Origin: Collinsella sp944321445
Lineage (GTDB): Bacteria; Actinomycetota; Coriobacteriia; Coriobacteriales; Coriobacteriaceae
DNA length: 64,000 bases
Direction: 5' to 3' (one strand)
Assembly (NCBI RefSeq): GCF_030371825.1
Contig: NZ_JAUDDM010000002.1
Each line of letters begins with the position of its first letter. Position 1 is the stretch's first letter. Both the position numbers and the translations under genes were made by a program. The notes under the pieces are model-generated. The model searched no databases and was not told the origin of the DNA. It worked only from the letters and a program-made list of their open reading frames with translations. Of this stretch, positions 58,871-64,000 are shown one piece after another.

Positions 58871-60369
58871 ATGGAGCAATGGGACGTAGTCGTCATCGGC
58901 ACGGGCGTCGTGGGCTCTGCCGTGGCACGCGAGCTGTCGCGTTATCGCCTGCGCATCGCCGTGCTTGAAAAGGAGCTCGACGTCGCCTGCGGAAACAGCA
59001 GCCGCAACACCGGCATGCTGCACGCGGGCTTCACCTACAAGCCCGGCTCGCTCAAGGCGGAATGCGCTGTGGAGGGCAACAAGGAATTCGACCAGGTCGC
59101 CGCCGAGCTGGGCGTTCCATTCAAGCGCACCGGCAAACTCGTGGTGGGCTTCACCGACCACGACCGCGAGAACATCCTCAAGTTCAAGGCCATAGGAGAG
59201 CAAAACGGCGTCGAGGGCATGCGCATGATCGATAAGGAGGAGATCGAGCGCATCGAGCCGCATGCGGGCGGTGAGTTTGCCATGTACGTGCCGTCCTCCG
59301 GCATCTTGGATCCCATGGCCTACACCATCGCGCTCGCCGACAACGCAGCGCAAAACGGTGTGAAGTTCTTCTTCGACCGCAAGGTCACGGCCATTTCGCG
59401 CTACGTCGCCAACAACTGCTACCTGGTTCACACGCCTGCGGGCGCGTTCCGCACCAAGTGGGTCATCAACTGTGCCGGCGCCTTCGCGAGCGATATCTCC
59501 GAGATGCTCGGTTATCCCAACTACCCGGTGCGCGGCTTCAAGGGCGAGTACTTCGTGCTCGACAAGAAGGCTGGCGCGTTCCTCAAGACGCCTGTCTACC
59601 CTGCGCCCAACGACCGCGGCGGTTTCTCCACGCATGCCACCCCCACTGTCGACGGCAACATCCTCGTGGGCCCCGACTCCTACATCACCGAGGAGTGGGA
59701 GGACTGCAAGTACACCAAGGACCACCTGGATGGACCGATTCGCGACGGCTCCAAGATGTTCGAGCAGATGCGCCGCGAGTTCTTCATCCGCAACTTCGCG
59801 GGCATTCGCTGGAAGCGCGTTGACGAGGACGGCAACGTTCTCGACTTCAAGCTCGAAAGCGACCAGCAGCACAACCTCAACACGGTGAACCTCGTGGGCA
59901 TCGAGTCGCCGGGCGTCACCTGCGCCCTGCCGCTCGCGCGCCGCGCCGTGGCGCGCCTGGTTGCCGTCGAGAAGCCTGAGGTCAATGAGATGTTCGACCC
60001 GGTGCGCCCCGCCCCCAAGCGCTTTTACGACATGACGCGCGAGGAGCAGGCTGAGGCCATCGCCGCCGACCCCGAGTACGGCGAGATCGTATGTCGCTGC
60101 GAGACCGTGACCCGCGCTGAGATTCGCCGCGCCATTCACAACCCGCTGGCGTCCACACTGTCACCGGTATCAAGAACCGCACGCGCGCCACCATGGGCCG
60201 TTGCCAGGGCGGCTACTGCGAGACCCGCATCACCGAGATGATCGAGCAGGAGCTGGGCATCAAACCCACCGAGGTGCGCTACAGCCACGCCGATTCCTAC
60301 ATGTTCACCGGCCCCGTCCGCAGCGGCAACGCGCAGGACGAGACCGCAGAAGGGAGCGTGAACGCTTAA
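58871..60369 (+). pseudogene. GlpA-like FAD dehydrogenase, one frameshift near the C-terminus
   Basis: A glycerol-3-phosphate dehydrogenase-like or 2-hydroxyglutarate oxidase-like FAD protein. The Rossmann start is WDVVVIGTGVVGSAVARELS; SSRNTGMLHAGFTYKPGSL and the substrate domain follow, and the C-terminal [2Fe-2S]-binding BFD-like domain has CRCETVTRAEIRRAIHNPL. At about 60148 one base appears lost: after NPL the expected HTVTGIKNRTRATMGRCQGG and the second Cys pair are in another frame that runs on to TAA 60367-60369. Without correction the protein ends at 60241 with a junk tail and no complete cluster site. ATG 58871 lies behind GGGAGGG. The following gene starts right after the TAA. Confidence 0.85.
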
Positions 60370-61607
60370 ATGAAGCACGTAGACGCTGTCATCATCGGCG
60401 ACGGTCCCGCCGGGCTCGCCGCAGCCATCGAACTGCGCAAGAAGGGCATCGATGACATCCTCATCCTCGAGCGCAAGAAGAAGCCGGGCGGCATCCTGCG
60501 CCAGTGCATCCACGACGGCTTCGGCCTCACGCGCTTCGGAGAGACGCTCTCGGGCCCCGAGTACGCCGCGCGCTTCGTCCGCGAGGCGGAAGCACTCCAG
60601 ATTCCCTGCCTCACGGACACCACGGTGCTCGAGGTCACGTCCGACCGCCACGTGTACGCCTCCTCCTCCGAGCACGGCATGATGGAGTTCGAAGCCGGCG
60701 CGATCATGCTTGCCATGGACTGCCGCGAGCGCACCCGTGGCGCCATCAGCATCCCTGGCACGCGCCCTGCGGGTGTCTATACCGCAGGCGTGGCACAGGC
60801 CTACATCAACCTCAAGAACAAGATGGTGGGCCGCAAGGTCGTCATCCTGGGCTCCGGCGACGTCGGCATGATCATGGCGCGCCGCATGACGCTCGAGGGC
60901 GCCGAGGTGCTGGGCGTGTTCGAGGTCCAGCCCTACGCCTGCGGCCTACCCCGCAACGTCGAGCAGTGCCTGAACGACTACAACATCCCGCTGTCGCTGT
61001 CCCATACTGTGACCGATATCCGCGGCACGGACCGCTTGAAGAGCGTCGTCATCTCCGCCGTCGACGAGCACATGCAGCCCATCCCGGGCACCGAGAAAGA
61101 ATACGAGTGCGACACGCTCATCCTCTCGGTGGGTCTTATCCCCAAAACGAGCTTACCTGGATGGCCGGGGCGGAAAAGGATCCCGGCACGAGCGGCGCGG
61201 CGGTGGACGAGAACTACCAGACCACCGTGCCCGGTATCTTCGCCGCAGGCAACGTGCTACACGTCCACGACCTGGTCGATTTCGTGTCACTTGAGGCCGA
61301 GGCGCTGGCAGACGGCGCGGCACGCTTCCTGAAGGAGGATTCGCTGCCGGCATGCAACCTCGCTGTGCGCGGCAACGAGCTCGTCGGCGGCCTCACGCCA
61401 TCGCGCATCAGCGGTGAAGACGACGTCACGGTATCCTCCCGCGTGCGTCGGCCGCTGCGCAACTGCACGATCGAGCTTGTTCAGGGCGACACGGTCGTCA
61501 AGCGCCGCCGCATGCCCAAGGCGCTTCCCGCCGAGATGATTCAGATCAAACTTAAGGCGAGCGACCTCAACCAAACCGACGACCTGGAGGTGAAGGTGAC
61601 ATGCTAA
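60370..61607 (+). pseudogene. NAD(P)/FAD-dependent oxidoreductase, one frameshift in the C-terminal third
   Basis: The second protein of the GlpA/oxidoreductase/DUF1667 set. FAD motif VDAVIIGDGPAGLAAAIELR, KKPGGILRQCIHDGFGL, a second nucleotide fold KVVILGSGDVGMIMARRM and the late LILSVGLIPK are clear. After CCCCAAAACGAG (about 61150) the frame must change by one base, as if one A of an A5 run were lost: IPK then continues NELTWMAGAEKDPGTSG and TTVPGIFAAGNVLHVHD, the FAD-closing motif, to the stop at 61605-61607. The uncorrected product would stop at 61332. The heptamer is not a canonical slippery site. Start ATG directly follows the stop of the GlpA-like gene. Confidence 0.85.
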
Positions 61608-61963
61608 GGGAGTTCACCTGCATCATGTGCCCTCAGAGCTGCGATATCTCCGTCGAGCTCGAAGGCGCAACCATCACAAGCATCACGGGTAACAAGTGCA
61701 CCAAAGGCGAAGCCTACGTCACCCAAGAAATCGAGAACCCGATGCGCAACATCGCGACATCGGTGCTCGTCGACGGCGGCGACCTGCCGTTGGCAAGCGT
61801 CCGCCTCACCGACGTCATCCCCAAGGACCGCATCTTCGATGTGATGGCAGAGATTCACACCGTCGAGCTTTCCGCTCCTGTGCACGAGGGCGACATCGCG
61901 ATTCACGACGTGCTTGGCCTCGGCGTCGACGTGATCGTCACCAAGGACGTCGACGCGGCGTAG
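61601..61963 (+). CDS. DUF1667 protein of the GlpA-like operon
   Basis: A 120-residue protein with CIMCPQSCD at the N-terminus and NKCTKGEAYVTQEIENP, a Cys set (CxxC-x3-C and a fourth Cys) that probably binds an Fe-S cluster or zinc. DUF1667 proteins are regularly encoded after a GlpA-like dehydrogenase and an FAD oxidoreductase, so this is likely the electron-transfer subunit. The start overlaps the previous gene by seven bases. It is intact while both partners carry frameshifts. A terminator follows. Confidence 0.92.
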   Translation: MLREFTCIMCPQSCDISVELEGATITSITGNKCTKGEAYVTQEIENPMRNIATSVLVDGGDLPLASVRLTDVIPKDRIFDVMAEIHTVELSAPVHEGDIAIHDVLGLGVDVIVTKDVDAA

Positions 61964-61995
61964 CGTTACCGCTCCTCTGACATGGCTCCACTCCA

Positions 61996-62031
61996 CGACC
62001 CCGCGAGATTGCAACCCTCGCGGGGTCGCTT
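61996..62031 (+). terminator. Intrinsic terminator after the DUF1667 gene
   Basis: CGACCCCGCGAG (61996-62007) pairs perfectly with CTCGCGGGGTCG (62017-62028) over a nine-base loop, then CTTTCATT. Ends the GlpA-like operon. Confidence 0.88.
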
Positions 62032-62037
62032 TCATTC

Positions 62038-62101
62038 GGGAAAATGGGGACAGGCACTTATTTCCCACCGGTGGGAAATAAGTGCCTGTCCCCATTTTCC
62101 C
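62038..62101. repeat. Perfect 64-bp palindrome, GGGGACAGGCAC family
   Basis: Bases 62038-62069 and 62070-62101 are exact reverse complements with no spacer, centred on CCACCGGTGG; the arm reads GGGAAAATGGGGACAGGCAC onward. It stands between convergent genes, directly behind a normal terminator, so it is not needed for termination. Confidence 0.9.
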
Positions 62102-62110
62102 AAGGCAGCG

Positions 62111-63115
62111 TTAGCGGTTCTCGATGCTCCCGATGTTTTTGAGCTCGATGGAGATGAGTCCGTTCGGCTCGTTCACGAACTCGACGTACTCGGTGTTGCG
62201 CAGCATCTCTGCCGGGAAGGTGATCTCGATGCCCGTGTCGGTGCGGATCTTATGATTGCGCACCGCAGCGCGCTCGACGTTCGCACGCTCCACGGGCACG
62301 CGCTCAGGCAGCTGCTCCTCACGCATCTCCGCCTCAAAGCGCTCCTTCATCACCGGCTCGTTCTCGAAAATCTCATCCGCAAGGTCCCAGGGAGCGAGCT
62401 CCTCGTCCTCCTCGACCTTCTCGGCCACAACCTCCTTGGCACGGGCGAGCGCCATCGCGGTGTTGGCGCCATGCTCCTCTGCGACCTCCTCCACGATGCG
62501 CGTCACCGTGTCGATGATCTCCTTGCCCGAAACGCCCGTTGCGCACTGCAGCAGACCGTCGGGGATGATCATCGTGTCCTCACCTGCGATCTTGCGCTTC
62601 TTATCCTGGTAGAAAATCTCCATGGTACTCGCGCGGACCACAGCATAGCTCGTCACCTTCTGCGACGGGCTCGGCAAGATAGCATAATGGCGCGCGATAT
62701 CGTTGCGCACCTCTCCCCCTTCGCGCGCAACTTCATGCATGAACGCCATGCGGCTGCCCATGAGCAGCACGGCAAACCAGCGCACGTCGTCGTCATCATC
62801 GAAATCGGCAACCAGGATATCGGTCGACTCCGCCTTGTCCGCTTTTGCGAGCTCATCCGCAAAGAACTCCGCAATCTGCTGAGAAAGGTCGATGAAGTCG
62901 CGATCACCGAACAAAAACGCCTTGAGCTCACCGGCGAAAGCGCTGTTCTCGGCAAACGATCCACGCTTGTTATCGGCGCTCGTCCGCGCGCGGCGCAGGT
63001 GCGAGGTCACGAACGACCGCACGGCGCGTGAATCTATATCGAGCTCCCGCTGACTCATGACGTTCACAGCGGAATCGAAATCGAGGATATGCAGAATCGC
63101 GTGGTTGATCTTCAT
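62111..63115 (-). CDS. Nucleoid-associated protein, YejK/NdpA family
   Basis: A 334-residue protein of the NA37/YejK family, which binds the nucleoid and whose exact role is unknown. Family wording is seen at the start (KINHAILHILDFDS), in the central WFAVLLMGSRMAFMHEV strand and PSPSQKVTSYAVV, and in the helical C-terminal half. It is acidic in the middle (VEEDEELAPWDLADEI), rich in Glu. ATG 63115 lies behind AAAGGAGA. It is leftward and monocistronic between the 64-bp palindrome and the hydrolase gene. Confidence 0.88.
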   Translation of the reverse strand: MKINHAILHILDFDSAVNVMSQRELDIDSRAVRSFVTSHLRRARTSADNKRGSFAENSAFAGELKAFLFGDRDFIDLSQQIAEFFADELAKADKAESTDILVADFDDDDDVRWFAVLLMGSRMAFMHEVAREGGEVRNDIARHYAILPSPSQKVTSYAVVRASTMEIFYQDKKRKIAGEDTMIIPDGLLQCATGVSGKEIIDTVTRIVEEVAEEHGANTAMALARAKEVVAEKVEEDEELAPWDLADEIFENEPVMKERFEAEMREEQLPERVPVERANVERAAVRNHKIRTDTGIEITFPAEMLRNTEYVEFVNEPNGLISIELKNIGSIENR

Positions 63116-63219
63116 GCGGGTCTCCTTTGGCGTTTTGAGCCTAGCAAGTATACCGGCAAGCGCCCGCAGCGGACAAACCGAGCCCTGCGAGCAAGGAATC
63201 TCCTGAGTGTCGCACCGCG

Positions 63220-64000
63220 CTAGCCTTTTGCGCCCTCGCTGTTAGAGCGTAGCGCGCCAATAAGGTTGGATGCCCTGTCCGACACCTTCTCGATCGTCGC
63301 CACGCGAGCGAGCGCCTTCAGGACATCGACGACGAATTCCCGCTGCTCGGGCGCAAGCGATTCCGCGGCGTCGCGCATGGCAGGCAGGCTCGTGCGCCAC
63401 GTGTCGCGAATGTCCGCGAAGCGCGTCGCTCCTGTGACGGCGAACACCTGGAACAGTGTCGCGATAAACGCGCCGCGTTCCTCCGGCGTGAAGCGATCCA
63501 TCCAAGCGGAGAGCGTCGAGCCGAAGTAACGTGAACTCGCAGAAAGCCCATCTGCGAGCACGAACTCACAACCGTCCGTCTCCCACAAAAACGGGTTATG
63601 CTGCAGAATCGATACGCCGGAGCTCTCCACGACGCGAAAGTCGCGCTCCTCGTCCATGATGAGGCCGATAATCGAGGACTTAGGCACCGTTTTGCGCACC
63701 CGGTCGCGCACGCGGGCGAACCCCTCGCTCGCCAAAAAGTCGCTATCGAAGCCGGGGCCATCGTGCGAAAACACGCGAATCACGCGCCCCTGGAGCGCTT
63801 GGGACGCCATCGCTGCAGCATATACCGCAAGGTTGCCGCCCTTGGAGTGCCCGCCCACATAGACGGGGCGATCCATATCGCGCATGACGAATTCCAAGTA
63901 GTGCAACGCCTCACGCTGGGAAGGCACTGGGCACTGCGAGGCCATGTTGAAATCCTCGCGCCAGCCGATGAGCGTCGAATCCGTTCCGCGATACGCGACG
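63220..64000 (-). CDS. DUF2974-type alpha/beta hydrolase, N-terminus outside the window
   Basis: The frame is open from base 64000. The visible part begins VAYRGTDSTLIGWREDFNM, typical of Mbeg1/DUF2974 lipase-like proteins, and has the nucleophile elbow VYVGGHSKGGNLAVYAA (Ser about 48 residues in). SHDGPGF carries an Asp candidate of the triad, and ILQHNPFLW follows. The ATG at 63945 lies inside the conserved region and is not the start. The substrate is unknown; many are annotated as lipases. It ends 104 bp before the YejK gene in the same direction. Confidence 0.88.
   Translation of the reverse strand, partial: VAYRGTDSTLIGWREDFNMASQCPVPSQREALHYLEFVMRDMDRPVYVGGHSKGGNLAVYAAAMASQALQGRVIRVFSHDGPGFDSDFLASEGFARVRDRVRKTVPKSSIIGLIMDEERDFRVVESSGVSILQHNPFLWETDGCEFVLADGLSASSRYFGSTLSAWMDRFTPEERGAFIATLFQVFAVTGATRFADIRDTWRTSLPAMRDAAESLAPEQREFVVDVLKALARVATIEKVSDRASNLIGALRSNSEGAKG

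Noticed and set aside
61140..61165. Programmed -1 frameshift in the FAD oxidoreductase
   Set aside because: CCC AAA A does not allow re-pairing of both tRNAs after a -1 slip and no stimulatory structure is evident; a missing A is simpler.
1..64000. CRISPR array, rRNA operon or complete insertion sequence
   Set aside because: I saw no regularly spaced 25-40 bp repeats, no rRNA sequence and no transposase gene.

Overview
The window (about 60% G+C, dense, short intergenic gaps, many start/stop overlaps of the ATGA type) looks like a chromosomal segment of a gut Coriobacteriia bacterium, most likely Collinsella or a close relative. I infer this from the gene set (class III fructose-bisphosphatase, Ltp-type surface protein, GH25-SLH protein, SPP1-type prophage, intergenic palindromes built on GGGGAC) and not from a database search.

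Bases 1-13,430 are a prophage or prophage remnant inserted at a tRNA-Glu(CUC) gene. From right to left: tRNA-Glu with a terminator, repeats that may be integrase arm sites, tyrosine integrase, an unrecognised 398-aa protein with a C-terminal zinc-finger-like motif, a divergent control region with two HTH proteins, a 699-aa replication protein (PriCT-2, primase-like, RepA-type ATPase), a zinc-ribbon protein, an unrecognised rightward 328-aa gene, the packaging genes terS, terL and portal, an 818-bp stretch without convincing genes, and two overlapping cytosine-C5 DNA methyltransferases. terL carries a single-base frameshift and an in-frame amber codon, and no head or tail genes follow the portal gene, so the element looks defective. 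Its left end is not in the window.

Bases 13,541-18,657 hold a complete Opp/Nik-type ABC importer whose first ATPase has a histidine-rich N-terminus, suggesting a metal or metal-chelate substrate. A CCA-adding enzyme follows, then a leftward set: glycosyltransferase-EIIA fusion, ptsH, ptsI and a PfkB-family sugar-phosphate kinase. The fusion (GT2 domain, coiled coil, fructose-type PTS EIIA domain with its phospho-histidine motif) directly upstream of ptsH-ptsI is the most unusual item in the window. It suggests a cell-surface glycan enzyme that reads sugar-uptake status.

Bases 25,665-43,065 are a surface-polysaccharide region: pyruvyltransferase, several GT2 enzymes, a GlfT2-like galactofuranosyltransferase, multi-membrane GT-C-like proteins, an acyltransferase, a GH25-SLH cell-wall protein, a small HTH regulator with a palindromic operator, and a Wzm/Wzt-type exporter. 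tRNA-Arg(UCU) lies inside it. Bases 43,313-52,282 carry fbp, two tandem GtrA-like proteins, a coiled-coil wall hydrolase, a membrane Ser/Thr kinase, a DUF6020-like membrane protein, an HTH protein and a three-repeat Ltp protein.

Bases 52,444-57,636 form the lysine module: an M20 deacylase divergent from a lysine riboswitch that precedes lysA-dapA-dapB-dapH (acetylase branch of the diaminopimelate pathway). The rest holds an MBL-fold hydrolase, a GlpA-like/FAD oxidoreductase/DUF1667 operon in which the first two genes each carry one single-base frameshift, a YejK-type nucleoid-associated protein and the end of a DUF2974-type hydrolase. Several long palindromes (33-95 bp overall) sit between genes; three or four share a GGGGAC core and look like one repeat family.
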